Notes: generated by a model from the letters alone, not told the origin. Numbered from the stretch's first letter, positions 8,157 through 17,463 are shown. The stretch: DNA of 64,000 nucleotides from Lactobacillus panisapium (GCF_019469265.1 NZ_CP048268.1:1753001-1817000), one strand, 5' to 3'. Made by a program: numbers and translations.

Positions 8157-8852
8157 ATGGAAAAGTGTACTTTGCAATGTTTAAAGAAATGTTTTTCAAG
8201 TATAATAGCGTTATTATCTGTATGTTTATTCTTGTTTTTGTCATGTCTTAATCCATCTGATGAAGTAATTAAAAATTTACTAGATTTTGTCAGAATCATT
8301 ATTTTTATAAACCTTATGTTATGGATTCAAAAATTAGTTTTCATAGGTATCAAAAAAAATCGCTTTAAGTATACGATGATTTGGGACTTTGGCATAAGTA
8401 TAATTCTAGTTTCGATAAATATTTATGTAATTTCATCTATGTTCTTAGATAAGCCCCAAGCTTCAATTTTCGATAATTTAATAATATATATGTCAGTTTT
8501 ATTCCTTGTATGGATTTGGTTTTTCCATTCATGCTATAAAGAATGCAAGGTGGCCATTAGCAAAGATAATAAAGGACATATACTATTTTTTACAAAGCTG
8601 ATTAGAACAATCCTGGTCGCAATCGCATCTTTTTTACTTATTCAAACAAATATTATTACTAACTTAAGTTTTAATAGCTACGAAGAAATGTCATTGATAT
8701 CTTTGTTACACTGTCCAAGCTTTCAAAAAGATTTTTTTTATGCTATCGCCTATGTTTTTAATTGTATTGCGGCCTCATTTTATCCAATGATAGATATGTT
8801 GGTGTACACTATTCAAGTAACCCATAGTACGCAGAAGATTATGAGATATTAG
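8157..8852 (+). CDS. Membrane protein of unknown function
   Basis: A 231-residue protein with about six hydrophobic helices (roughly residues 14-32, 40-62, 72-95, 103-122, 146-166, 190-215) and no recognised domain or catalytic motif. AGGGAG lies about 8 bases before the ATG, and a terminator follows at 8903-8947, so the unit is monocistronic. Base composition is clearly more AT-rich than the PTS genes on both sides, with poly-A and poly-T runs, which hints at acquisition. It sits alone between two minus-strand operons. Function is unknown. Confidence 0.65.
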   Translation: MEKCTLQCLKKCFSSIIALLSVCLFLFLSCLNPSDEVIKNLLDFVRIIIFINLMLWIQKLVFIGIKKNRFKYTMIWDFGISIILVSINIYVISSMFLDKPQASIFDNLIIYMSVLFLVWIWFFHSCYKECKVAISKDNKGHILFFTKLIRTILVAIASFLLIQTNIITNLSFNSYEEMSLISLLHCPSFQKDFFYAIAYVFNCIAASFYPMIDMLVYTIQVTHSTQKIMRY

Positions 8853-8902
8853 ATTGATAGGCCTTTGCTCGTCATAATTGCTAAACCAATTAAAAATTAA
8901 TC

Positions 8903-8947
8903 AAAAATAACCACTTTAGCTAAAGCCAGCTAGTGGTTATTTTTTTA
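8903..8947 (+). terminator. Terminator of the orphan membrane protein gene
   Basis: Arms AAATAACCACT and AGTGGTTATTT with an inner AGCT/AGCT pairing, followed by a T-run. Confidence 0.75.
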
Positions 8948-9002
8948 GCAATCTTAGATTTGTCACGGAAGTTCGGCTTCAGTAAGTCTTTACTTTTTCC
9001 AA

Positions 9003-9038
9003 GCAAAAAAGGCTCAAGTAAGAAACTCAAGCCTTTAA
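9003..9038 (-). terminator. Terminator of the fructokinase gene
   Basis: Arms AAGGCT and AGCCTT with inner AGT/ACT pairs, followed on the minus strand by TTTTTTGC, 14 bp after the fructokinase stop. Confidence 0.6.
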
Positions 9039-9051
9039 ATGTTCCTCTAAA

Positions 9052-9924
9052 TTATTCTCTCAATAGCCGCTTAGCTAAGGCAAAATCACCAACTGTTGCC
9101 GAACCATTATTATCAATTGCAGGTAAAACAATGTATTCTTCAAGTTTAGGAACATGAACGTAGTTATTCAACAACTTAGCAAAATCACGCCGAACCTTTT
9201 GCAAGAATGCTTCACTGGTTACCCCGCCGCCAAAAACAATTTTGTCAGGGCGCAAAATCAGTGTTACTTGAAGAGCAGCTTGCGCAACGTAATAGCTCAT
9301 AATATCCCAAACAGGGTCAGATAACGGGACATCCTTTCCTGGCTTGTTCAGACGCGCTTCAAATGTGGGACCTGATACTAAACCTTCTAAGCAATCTTGG
9401 TGAAACGGGCAAACGCCAGCAAAAGCAAGATCATCTGGATGACGCTTTAATTTAACGTGACCCATTTCTGGATGGCCTAAAGAACCGACTAGTTTGCCAT
9501 TAATAATGGCACCCCCACCAACACCCGTTCCGATAGTATAGTAGACCAGTGAATCAATGTCGTCGTTTGACAACAATGACATCACGTATTCACCGTAAGC
9601 AGAACCATTAACATCAGTTGTGAAATACATTGGTACTTTAAGGGATTTTTGCAAGAAACCGACAAAGTCAGTATTACTCCATCCAGCTTTTGGTGTATCA
9701 GTAATAAAGCCATAATTGGGCGCGGTCTTGCGGACTTCAATCGGACCAAATGATGCAATCCCGATCGCATCTACCGGAAATTTTTTAAAGTAATCAACCG
9801 TCTTCTGCAATGTTTCGGAAGGCGTTGTGGTCAAAAAGGTAGTTTCATCTTTAATCTGATAATTTTCATTGCCGATGGCACACACGAATTTAGTACCGCC
9901 AGCTTCAATTGATCCTAATAACAT
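9052..9924 (-). CDS. scrK: Fructokinase, ROK family (ScrK-like)
   Basis: A 290-residue ROK kinase that phosphorylates free fructose with ATP to fructose 6-phosphate. The N-terminal GSIEAGGTKFVCAIG is the ATP phosphate loop, DVNGSAYGEY contains the catalytic Asp region, and TIGTGVGGGAIINGKL is the ROK signature. GHPEMGHVKLKRHPDD and CPFHQDCLEG supply the His/Cys zinc site typical of this family. AAAGGA precedes the ATG. It follows the fructan locus after a 131-bp gap and would handle fructose released inside the cell by the GH32 enzyme. Confidence 0.92.
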   Translation of the reverse strand: MLLGSIEAGGTKFVCAIGNENYQIKDETTFLTTTPSETLQKTVDYFKKFPVDAIGIASFGPIEVRKTAPNYGFITDTPKAGWSNTDFVGFLQKSLKVPMYFTTDVNGSAYGEYVMSLLSNDDIDSLVYYTIGTGVGGGAIINGKLVGSLGHPEMGHVKLKRHPDDLAFAGVCPFHQDCLEGLVSGPTFEARLNKPGKDVPLSDPVWDIMSYYVAQAALQVTLILRPDKIVFGGGVTSEAFLQKVRRDFAKLLNNYVHVPKLEEYIVLPAIDNNGSATVGDFALAKRLLRE

Positions 9925-10055
9925 TTAGTTTTCCTTTCAATTTTAATTGAATATCTTTACTTAATTAAGTGTACAGCGAAAAGCATAATAACTCGATAGC
10001 TTTTACTAAATGTCCACTAAAAATTAATATTAATTGCTATTATTAAGCGCTATTA

Positions 10056-10433
10056 TTACAATCGCTGACAGACTTCAAAGATTTCTTTATTTGGACCATA
10101 AAAATTAAAATATTTAATACCATTTTCCCAATACGGCAAGCTTTGGATGCCGTTCTCAACAAATTCAACATCTAACTTTTGCACTTGCGCAAATGCTGCA
10201 GCAATATCGTCCGTATCTAAAGCAATATGATTAATCGCCCCAACTTTTCCCGGAGCTTCTGCTGGCGATTCCCAGCTTTCAATCATTAATGAACCTAATT
10301 GATAAAAACCGACTTGGCTACCATTATTATCTTCGGTATTCACTAACTTAAATCCTAATGACTGATAAAAATTCTTGCTTTGTTCAAACTTTTTCGTTGG
10401 AACACCAATATGCTGTAAACCATTAAAAATCAT
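10056..10433 (-). CDS. VOC (glyoxalase/bleomycin resistance) superfamily protein
   Basis: A 125-residue protein with two beta-alpha-beta-beta-beta modules. The first is GLQHIGVPTKKFEQSKNFYQ with a candidate metal His; the second is INHIALDTDDIAAAF, ending in FYGPNKEIFEVCQ with a candidate metal Glu. VOC proteins include glyoxalase I and lyases or isomerases, and the substrate cannot be read from sequence. The gene is 13 bp downstream of the GH32 gene in the lev operon, so a role in sugar or sugar-phosphate detoxification is an inference from position. Confidence 0.75.
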   Translation of the reverse strand: MIFNGLQHIGVPTKKFEQSKNFYQSLGFKLVNTEDNNGSQVGFYQLGSLMIESWESPAEAPGKVGAINHIALDTDDIAAAFAQVQKLDVEFVENGIQSLPYWENGIKYFNFYGPNKEIFEVCQRL

Positions 10434-10446
10434 TTTTTACCTCAAT

Positions 10447-11862
10447 TTATTTTCTCGTATTTGCTTCTTGCCAATCTTGATAATATTTTATTTTTGAAAC
10501 TAAAATCTGACCTTCTGTGACAAAAAAGCTTAACTCTCGACCAAGCTTATTATACATCCGAGCACTCAACGCCACATTATTAATATATAAAATAATAATA
10601 CTGTCATCTACAATCAGCTTCAGGTCATATGTCTTACCTTTAATTAGGGGAAGTGGTCTCTCTAAGCCAGTAGCAAAATATGAGGGCCAAGGATAGTTAG
10701 GCGTACAAGTAAATTTAAGTATATTTTCTAGTCCATATGCCTGGTATTGGTAGCCTGCTCTAGTTTCTTCATTAACATATGCTTTGACGCCAAAAGACTT
10801 AGTATCTTGTAAAATCGTAATTTGGGCTTCAAGTAAAAATTGGTCAGGAAGATTTTTAATTATGGTTTCTTCCTTTTTCCCATCATTACAACTAAGCCTG
10901 ATTTGAGGCAGTGGTCGACTTTCAGCAAAATTAGCAGTAATTGTTTCTGGAAGATCTACTCCTAAAGTCTTATCAGGCCGTTGAATAATCTGGTGAGGCA
11001 CAAATGCACCACCCCAATCCCAATTACCTAAGTCCTGCTCATTTTCTTTAGTTGCTACCCAGCCGGTTAAAAAGCGCCCAACTTGATTGTTACCGACCGT
11101 TCTTGCGGCATAATAGGCTTTGCCATCAAAAAATTCATCACTAAGGGAATGCCATTGATTGAATAACCCATCACTAACGCGATATTTGGTCCGTTTATCT
11201 TCAGAATATTCAGAAAAAATTAGGTACCAGGTATGATTAAGTTCAAATAAGTCTGGCATTTCAATCATGTTAAACTCATTCGGTACCCAAAAGTCACCCT
11301 TAAAATGCCAATTATGTAAATCTTCTGATTCAAAATAAACCAGGCGCCCTGTTGGCTTCTTTTTATCTCCCGGCAGTCGTGCACCTAACACAAGAACATA
11401 ACACTGGCGCTGCTTTGAATAAACAATAACTGGATCACGCCAATCATTATGATCATAGCCTTTTTGCGGAGCCAAGCTAGTTTGCTTGCCTTCTTTTTGC
11501 CAATGAAGTAAATCTTGACTAGTTGCTGACATCAGAATTTCAGAAGTCTTTTTAGCTAATTTTGCCTGCCGATTATGTCCGGTATAAAATGCAATTTGTT
11601 CATTTTTGCCTTGGGTTACACTTCCAGCATAGATAAACTGATCGGCAGCATCATGTTTACCTTTAGGTAAAACCTCACCATGATCCTGATAACTAACAAA
11701 ATCTTTTGTCGTAACCAATGACCAGCCAAATGGATCAGTCAACGGCTTAGGATTGCGAGTATCACGCTGGTGAAAAAGGTAAAAGGTCTGGTCTTTTTCA
11801 TTAAAAAATGGCATGCAATCGCCAAACCAATATCCTTCTGGTTGATAAAATATTTTTTGCAT
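10447..11862 (-). CDS. GH32 glycoside hydrolase (intracellular beta-fructosidase)
   Basis: A 471-residue enzyme that cleaves beta-fructosyl linkages of sucrose-phosphate or short fructans. Family landmarks are present in order: GYWFGDCMPFF near residue 10 (position of the WMNDPNG nucleophile Asp), WRDPV near 135 (RDP stabiliser) and IEMPDLF near 200 (the acid/base Glu in place of the usual EC motif). The beta-sandwich domain follows from about 330. There is no signal peptide, so it acts in the cytoplasm on material brought in by the adjoining PTS. It lies 14 bp after IIA in the operon. Whether it acts on phosphorylated or free oligosaccharides is not visible. Confidence 0.87.
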   Translation of the reverse strand: MQKIFYQPEGYWFGDCMPFFNEKDQTFYLFHQRDTRNPKPLTDPFGWSLVTTKDFVSYQDHGEVLPKGKHDAADQFIYAGSVTQGKNEQIAFYTGHNRQAKLAKKTSEILMSATSQDLLHWQKEGKQTSLAPQKGYDHNDWRDPVIVYSKQRQCYVLVLGARLPGDKKKPTGRLVYFESEDLHNWHFKGDFWVPNEFNMIEMPDLFELNHTWYLIFSEYSEDKRTKYRVSDGLFNQWHSLSDEFFDGKAYYAARTVGNNQVGRFLTGWVATKENEQDLGNWDWGGAFVPHQIIQRPDKTLGVDLPETITANFAESRPLPQIRLSCNDGKKEETIIKNLPDQFLLEAQITILQDTKSFGVKAYVNEETRAGYQYQAYGLENILKFTCTPNYPWPSYFATGLERPLPLIKGKTYDLKLIVDDSIIILYINNVALSARMYNKLGRELSFFVTEGQILVSKIKYYQDWQEANTRK

Positions 11863-11876
11863 ATTAAATTCTTTCT

Positions 11877-12287
11877 TTATTCATCTTCTGCATTTTTTCT
11901 GTCTTGTGCTTTAAACATGGTCAGAGGAGTTAATTGTTGCAGCTTTTCAACCACTTGATCTAGTGACTGGTTCTGCATCCGCAAGTTTAACGCTTCAATT
12001 AAAACCGGTAAGCTAACGCCACCGAACAAGAAAAAGTCACTGCTGTATTTATTGCTTCTTTTTGCAAACTCATTAAACGGGGTTCCGCCAGCCAAATCGC
12101 ATAAAACAAGTACCGACTGGTTAGCTGTTGTCGCTAATAACTGATCTACCTTATTACCAAAACTAACGACTCCCTGATCTTTAAGACCAAGTGCTTCAAT
12201 TTGGTTTAAGTGGCCAAAAAGCGATTGTAAGACATTTAAAAATTCTTCTGCTAATTGACCATGTGTTGCAATAATAATATTGAACAT
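11877..12287 (-). CDS. levD: PTS EIIA, mannose/fructose family (LevD-like)
   Basis: A 136-residue EIIA-Man domain. IIIATHGQLAEEF carries the phosphorylated His near residue 9, and VLCDLAGGTPFNEFA is the conserved strand-loop of the family. It takes phosphate from HPr and passes it to IIB in the cytoplasm. It stands alone, not fused to IIB. It is fourth in the IIC-IID-IIB-IIA transcript and precedes the GH32 gene. Confidence 0.9.
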   Translation of the reverse strand: MFNIIIATHGQLAEEFLNVLQSLFGHLNQIEALGLKDQGVVSFGNKVDQLLATTANQSVLVLCDLAGGTPFNEFAKRSNKYSSDFFLFGGVSLPVLIEALNLRMQNQSLDQVVEKLQQLTPLTMFKAQDRKNAEDE

Positions 12288-12308
12288 AAAATCATAATCC
12301 TTCTACTA

Positions 12309-12797
12309 TTAAAGGTAATCTTTTAAATAAACTGTTGGACTCTGTGGTGTCGGAATAACCGTTACTTCCACACCACGGTCCAATAATTGCTTAAAGGCAG
12401 TTATTTCTTCTTGAGTAACATTAATTGATGGCCTAATGCGGGTTGTTCCGGGGCGAGCCGCCAAGTTGCCTACATTTACTTTTGTGATAGGCAAGCCGTT
12501 ATCAAGCAAGTAATTCACATCAACTGGTGAAACACAAATCAGCAATACGCGTTGCCCTTCATAACGACCACTTTTAATATTCGACACCGCTTTTTCTCTA
12601 CCCAAAATTGAGGTGCTAACGTTAGCCGGAGCAGCCAGACGAACAACACTTTTCCGCATATCGTCATTCATAATTGCATCATTAATTACCATTATTCTTG
12701 TTGCGTTAAGCCGACCACTCCACTGCGTAGCCACCTGCCCGTGAATCATTCGATCATCAATTCTTACGTGAATAATTCCTGCCATCTTCTCTGTCAT
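12309..12797 (-). CDS. levE: PTS EIIB, mannose/fructose family (LevE-like)
   Basis: A 162-residue IIB subunit. RIDDRMIHGQVATQW holds the active His that receives phosphate from IIA and transfers it to the sugar at IIC/IID. Family strands VNVGNLAARPGTTRI and VEVTVIPTPQSP are present. AGGAG lies 8 bases before the ATG at 12797, which supports that start over the internal ATG four codons on. It is followed 22 bp later by IIA. Confidence 0.9.
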   Translation of the reverse strand: MTEKMAGIIHVRIDDRMIHGQVATQWSGRLNATRIMVINDAIMNDDMRKSVVRLAAPANVSTSILGREKAVSNIKSGRYEGQRVLLICVSPVDVNYLLDNGLPITKVNVGNLAARPGTTRIRPSINVTQEEITAFKQLLDRGVEVTVIPTPQSPTVYLKDYL

Positions 12798-12808
12798 TAC
12801 TTTTTCTC

Positions 12809-13597
12809 CTATGCCAAAATATGTAGTGCATTTAATGCGATTGATACTACTAATACAATTAAAATCACATAAACTGGTTTAACCTTTTTTCCTAATAAAT
12901 AGTAAATTACACCAACAACTGCTGCTGGCAACAATCCAGGCATTATTTGATCCAAAATACTGTTACCAGTCATCGTTAACTTACCCTGTTTAAACGTAAA
13001 GGCTAAATTGACCTTAACCATTGTTGCAGCCAATGCTCCAACTACCATTAAGCCAAGTACAGATGCGGCATTGGTTAATGCTTTTAACGTTGTATTAATT
13101 GAAGAAAGCATTTTGGTTCCTGAGCGATAACCAGCAGTGAATAGCGGATAGGCAGTTAGCCGAATTAAAATAGACGCAATTATCCACAAAATGCAGCCAA
13201 ATGGATTACCGTGCAAGGCCATGTTAGCTGCAATTGCACCAAAGATTGTCCATGGAATCGTAACAAATAAGCTATCACCAATTCCGGCAAGCGGTCCCAT
13301 TAACCCAGTTTTTAAGGCACTAACTGCCTCAAGTGAAGCCGTTTTACCATTTTCTTCCATTCCAACATCAACGCCCATAATAAATGGTGCCGTGTACGGA
13401 GTAGTATTAAAAAACTGTAGTTGTGTGGTAATGGCTGTCTTTTTACCAGCTGGGTCATCACGATAATTTTCTTCGATGAAAGGCAACATGGCATAGGTAT
13501 AACCCAAACCTTCATATTTCTCATAATTTAGCGAAGTTGCACCAAACACAATCCACCGATTCATCACTTTGCGATATATCTTTTTCATTTTACTCAT
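12809..13597 (-). CDS. levG: PTS EIID, mannose/fructose family (LevG-like)
   Basis: A 262-residue IID membrane subunit. It shows the family features YEKYEGLGYTYAMLPFI, an EEN-type loop (GMEENGKTA), LMGPLAGIGDSLF and a C-terminal membrane helix pair. It forms the sugar-conducting complex with IIC. The gene overlaps IIC by 8 bp, so translation is coupled. Confidence 0.9.
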   Translation of the reverse strand: MSKMKKIYRKVMNRWIVFGATSLNYEKYEGLGYTYAMLPFIEENYRDDPAGKKTAITTQLQFFNTTPYTAPFIMGVDVGMEENGKTASLEAVSALKTGLMGPLAGIGDSLFVTIPWTIFGAIAANMALHGNPFGCILWIIASILIRLTAYPLFTAGYRSGTKMLSSINTTLKALTNAASVLGLMVVGALAATMVKVNLAFTFKQGKLTMTGNSILDQIMPGLLPAAVVGVIYYLLGKKVKPVYVILIVLVVSIALNALHILA

Positions 13598-14363
13598 CTT
13601 CGTTTGCCCCTCCGTTCACAGCATTTGTTGTTCCTTCACTAGTTTTAGTCTGGTTTTGATATAACAGTAGGGCAATTGCAAAACCAATCAATGAAATTCC
13701 AATAATTGGCATCTTGAGGTAAATTGCCAGTACAAATCCAAAGATAATGTATGAAAAATAATCTCTAGTCGGCAGGTACTGTAATAACATGCCAATTCCG
13801 ACTGCTGGTAAAATTCCGGCCGCGGTTTTAAGACCGCCTGATAACCAAGCAGGAATATAATTTATAAAACTGCCCACAATCTTTGGTCCCAAGATAACAG
13901 TTAATAAAACCGGAATTCCTGAAACAAAACTTGTAAATAACGTAGCCAAATATTGCATCCAATTAATCATTTGATAATTTTCTTGCTCCGCAAATTTTTC
14001 TGCCCGCTGTTGACAGAAAATATTGGCAGACCATTTTAAAACATCAACTTGAACAATTAATAGTGCAATAGGAATCGCTAGTGCAATCCCAATTGCAGCT
14101 TTTTGATGCGTTGCAATCGTTAGATATGTTCCAATTAATGCGGCTGTTTGGTAATCAGGTACCGAAGCTCCCCCAAAACTGGTAATTCCTAGCGTCATCA
14201 GTTGCAATGTACCACCTATATAGAGCCCGGTCTCAGCATCCCCCATAATTAGGCCAGTGATAAAACCAGCAACAACTGGTTGCGAAATGCCTAATTTTGG
14301 TCCTTCTTTATCGAAGTTAATAATAAAGCCGTAGATTACGACTAAAATGTTACGTAATAGCAT
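13590..14363 (-). CDS. levF: PTS EIIC, mannose/fructose family (LevF-like)
   Basis: A 257-residue polytopic permease. QPVVAGFITGLIMGDAETG and YIGGTLQLMTLGITSFGGAS are typical of IIC-Man, followed by several membrane helices. It is the first gene after the sigma-54 promoter and has a strong GAAGGAGAAG RBS. With IID, IIB and IIA it forms one transporter. The neighbouring GH32 hydrolase and fructokinase point to fructose or short fructo-oligosaccharides as substrate. Confidence 0.9.
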   Translation of the reverse strand: MLLRNILVVIYGFIINFDKEGPKLGISQPVVAGFITGLIMGDAETGLYIGGTLQLMTLGITSFGGASVPDYQTAALIGTYLTIATHQKAAIGIALAIPIALLIVQVDVLKWSANIFCQQRAEKFAEQENYQMINWMQYLATLFTSFVSGIPVLLTVILGPKIVGSFINYIPAWLSGGLKTAAGILPAVGIGMLLQYLPTRDYFSYIIFGFVLAIYLKMPIIGISLIGFAIALLLYQNQTKTSEGTTNAVNGGANEDE

Positions 14364-14432
14364 CTTCTTCTCCTTCTTTTGTAATGGTCCAAATATCTTT
14401 TACTTGGACTAATTTGCCCTCTACCGTTTTAT

Positions 14433-14451
14433 TAGCAAATACCATGCCAAG
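14433..14451 (-). promoter_or_regulatory. Sigma-54 (-24/-12) promoter of the lev operon
   Basis: On the minus strand the site reads TTGGCAT, then GGTAT, then TTGCTA. The invariant GG and GC are separated by exactly 10 bases, the spacing required by sigma-54, close to the consensus TGGCAC-N5-TTGCW. It lies about 70-90 bp upstream of the IIC start and directly after levR, which encodes the matching sigma-54 activator. Confidence 0.8.
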
Positions 14452-14459
14452 ATTGGGAA

Positions 14460-14500
14460 GAAAAAAGCATGCTAATCAGCAAATACTAACTAACATGCTA
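14460..14500 (-). terminator. Terminator of levR
   Basis: A stem of about 14 pairs with three G-U wobbles (AGCATGTTAGTTAG with CTGATTAGCATGCT) and a T-run. It lies directly after the levR stop and separates levR from the sigma-54 promoter. Confidence 0.75.
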
Positions 14501-14502
14501 TT

Positions 14503-17241
14503 TTATTGGTGGTTAAAAATTATTTGGTCAATATAAATTAACTCAGACACCGGAATTTTCACATTATAATTGTCAATAATCACACTAAAAGCAGCTTTGA
14601 TAATTTTAAGATCTGTTGCATATTTGTGTGCATACGTCTTGGCATATTCGGGATCAAGGTCATTTTTCTCCTTTCTGATTAGTCGTTCAATTAAGTAGCT
14701 AATGTGCACGTATAAGGTGAATTTTTTCTGATTAGATAAAGATATTGAAAAGCGCCGCTCAAGTTCCTGTAAAAAAATAGTAATGTTTTCAATCACTTTA
14801 GGTGCATCAAGGATAGTCACCATATTAATCGTACGTTCAAGAGAAAAATTCTTAACCAAATTATTCATAATGAGTTTAATCTCTGGCACCGTGAAAGACT
14901 TAGTCAGCCATTTTTGCAGCTTAGCAGTCCCCTTATCAGACAATATTTTTTCAAGGTGAATAAAATCTAGCCCCGGAATTTCTGGGTTTTCCGTACCGAC
15001 AATGCCGATAACATCATACATTTTATTAACCACTTTTATCTTATGTGGATCCTTTAAAGCTTGGTAATCATACGGAATAATCTTGATTTTACTACTGCTT
15101 GGCATACAACGCTCTAATAGCCGCGCCACATGAGTCGCCGTACCAATTCCTGAATAGCAAGTAGTCAGAATTACTTGTTGACGCCGCTTAGCTGGATAGG
15201 TTAGCTTAATTTCTATCTTGCTTTTTTGTTGTGCTAACTGGCCAATTTCGCGAAAACTGCGTTTTTGTAAAATGCTTTCGCCAACTGTTAAAGCTAGTGA
15301 TGTCGAAACGTTATTGATCAACAACAGCGGTGCATCAAGCTGGCGGGGAAATAGTTTTTCAATTTCTTGTAATGAACCCATGTCAACTAAGATAATTAGG
15401 CCATGACTGACATCATTATTTTCACTGTAATCAATTATTTTATTAGCAATCTGTTGTGTACTAACATTAATTGGCATATCAAAAGCATCAAGAGTATGGG
15501 CATTTAAAAGTCGGTTGACCACATTGGCGATACTGCCAGCCGTCGCGTAACCATGAGCCAATACGATTGCCTTTATTAGCCCAGTTTTAGTAATAATTTC
15601 GAGCTTATTGAGATAAATTGATAAGAAAATATAGTCAACTTCGTTTAATTCAATTTCTAAATTATTTTTGATTAATAGCAGCAGTTTGCCGACATAAGCA
15701 TAAACTTCAGGATAGCGCTGGCGCACTTCCTGATATAAACTGTGCAACGCATTTTTTTGCCTAACCTCATCGATATTCCACTGAATTTTTTGGCGCTCAA
15801 AGAGATAATAACTAATTGCATAAATGGCATTGCCACTTACCTGCAATTGATAAGCATTTTGTAACTGCTCAAAAAGATGCTTAAGGCGTTCAATTACATA
15901 GGACAATAAGGGAAGCTGCTTACTGGCATTTTTTTCAAATAATAAAGTATCGAATAGTTGGTAGACAATTTGCTTCAGCTTGGATTCACAGTTTGGCAAA
16001 TGATTATTACTTTGTTCATAGGTCGTTAACAAGCGCTCTAGACTATGAAGAAAAATTTTCTTTTCAGGAAAACTGCGGGCAATCAGATCGGCTGGTTCAG
16101 TTTCATCAGTAATCTGCAGTGGTTTTTTAGCAGACAGATATGATTCTGTTTTACTTCTCATTAAAACGTCAACCGGTAAATTATAAGCTGTCAGTGTCAG
16201 TTTATTCGCCTTTTTGGCATCGGCATTAGCACGGGCAATTGTTAATTTGACGGCATTTTTCAAGTCGCCAATATTTCCGACAGGAAGATAATTGGCCAGC
16301 ATTTCAAGCACCTGATCACTAACAATAATTGGTTTTGCAATCTCACGCTGCTCATTACAAAGTAAGGTATAAATTAAATTCAGTCTTTCTTCCCGACTTC
16401 GCTGACTTAGTGGCGGCAAACTAATCTTAACCGGTATTCGACGCATAAAAGTAGTTAAAAAGTTATTTTCTACTTCCTCAGTAGTCGCAAAGCACAAACG
16501 GACACTTACCCTTTTACCGTGACTTGTTTCACCGACTGGATAAACTAGTCCTTGATCAAGATAAGTAAACAATTTCTCCTGCCCTTTTGGTCCCAGACGA
16601 TGAACTTCATCTAAAAATAAAATGCCACCGTTTGCTTCAACAAACGCCCCGTCATGATCTTGATCTGCACCTGTGAATGCACCCTTCTTATACCCAAATA
16701 AGTTGCTAGTAAGCAATTCCGGATTATCAGCATATTGAGCACAATTAACCGTAACAAATGGTGCAGTTGTCTTAATTAATTTATTCGTCCGACAAAACCG
16801 ATTGATTAACCCAACTAAATAACTTTTACCAGTGCCGCTTTCACCTGTAATAAGCAATGGTAGTCCGTTATTAGGATATAAAACAGCAGCCCGAACACGT
16901 TCGACACTTTCTTTTAGACTAGGATTTATTTGCGCAAAACTTTTTAAAATATCTTGGTTGTTATTTTCTTGTTCTAACTGAGCAACTGTTGCATAAGTAT
17001 CTTTTTTTAACGCATAATTGCTTTTTTCAAACTGGGCTCTGTGAATAAAACGCACTGGGCGTGTTTGAACCTTTACTAATTTATGCTCATTTGTTAATTG
17101 GTTTAAATAAAGGCTGACAGTATTGCGCTTTGCATTAAGTGCTTGAGCAATACCGCCAGCCGTAAATCGCTTGTCAAGATGATCTAAATCAAGCGTCTTA
17201 GTTTGCTTTTTAAGATAAGCCAGTACATCATTTTTTAGCAT
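14503..17241 (-). CDS. levR: LevR-type sigma-54-dependent activator with PRD and PTS domains
   Basis: A 912-residue activator. An N-terminal winged HTH (about 1-70) precedes the AAA+ domain, with Walker A GESGTGKS (133-140), the sigma-54 contact loop GAFTGA (187-192) and Walker B GGILFLDEVHR. The C-terminal half holds a PRD, an EIIA-Man-like domain (VLAHGYATAG with His), an EIIB-like domain (TTCYSGIGTA with Cys) and a final PRD. In Bacillus and Lactobacillus, LevR activates levDEFG from a -12/-24 promoter under control by HPr and the LevE-type IIB. Gene order and the downstream sigma-54 site match that model. It implies that this genome encodes RpoN. Confidence 0.93.
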   Translation of the reverse strand: MLKNDVLAYLKKQTKTLDLDHLDKRFTAGGIAQALNAKRNTVSLYLNQLTNEHKLVKVQTRPVRFIHRAQFEKSNYALKKDTYATVAQLEQENNNQDILKSFAQINPSLKESVERVRAAVLYPNNGLPLLITGESGTGKSYLVGLINRFCRTNKLIKTTAPFVTVNCAQYADNPELLTSNLFGYKKGAFTGADQDHDGAFVEANGGILFLDEVHRLGPKGQEKLFTYLDQGLVYPVGETSHGKRVSVRLCFATTEEVENNFLTTFMRRIPVKISLPPLSQRSREERLNLIYTLLCNEQREIAKPIIVSDQVLEMLANYLPVGNIGDLKNAVKLTIARANADAKKANKLTLTAYNLPVDVLMRSKTESYLSAKKPLQITDETEPADLIARSFPEKKIFLHSLERLLTTYEQSNNHLPNCESKLKQIVYQLFDTLLFEKNASKQLPLLSYVIERLKHLFEQLQNAYQLQVSGNAIYAISYYLFERQKIQWNIDEVRQKNALHSLYQEVRQRYPEVYAYVGKLLLLIKNNLEIELNEVDYIFLSIYLNKLEIITKTGLIKAIVLAHGYATAGSIANVVNRLLNAHTLDAFDMPINVSTQQIANKIIDYSENNDVSHGLIILVDMGSLQEIEKLFPRQLDAPLLLINNVSTSLALTVGESILQKRSFREIGQLAQQKSKIEIKLTYPAKRRQQVILTTCYSGIGTATHVARLLERCMPSSSKIKIIPYDYQALKDPHKIKVVNKMYDVIGIVGTENPEIPGLDFIHLEKILSDKGTAKLQKWLTKSFTVPEIKLIMNNLVKNFSLERTINMVTILDAPKVIENITIFLQELERRFSISLSNQKKFTLYVHISYLIERLIRKEKNDLDPEYAKTYAHKYATDLKIIKAAFSVIIDNYNVKIPVSELIYIDQIIFNHQ

Positions 17242-17276
17242 AATCTCCTCAACTTCTCTGCCCTTTCATTTTCAAG

Positions 17277-17290
17277 ATAAATCGCTTTCA
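17277..17290 (-). promoter_or_regulatory. cre-like site upstream of levR
   Basis: TGAAAGCGATTTAT on the minus strand, 36-49 bp before the levR start. It agrees with the cre consensus except for the last two bases and suggests CcpA control of the activator gene. Confidence 0.45.
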
Positions 17291-17463
17291 AAGGACATTT
17301 TACCGCAATTCTTTCTACAAATAGTGCGTGTTCTACTGTGAAAGAAAGCGATAAACAAAACTTAGATGATAAAAGCCACAGATATTAAGTAAGAACACGT
17401 TTGCTCAATTTAAATAAAAATTTCAGCTTTTTTTACTGTGAAAAATGACATACTAGTGTGAAC

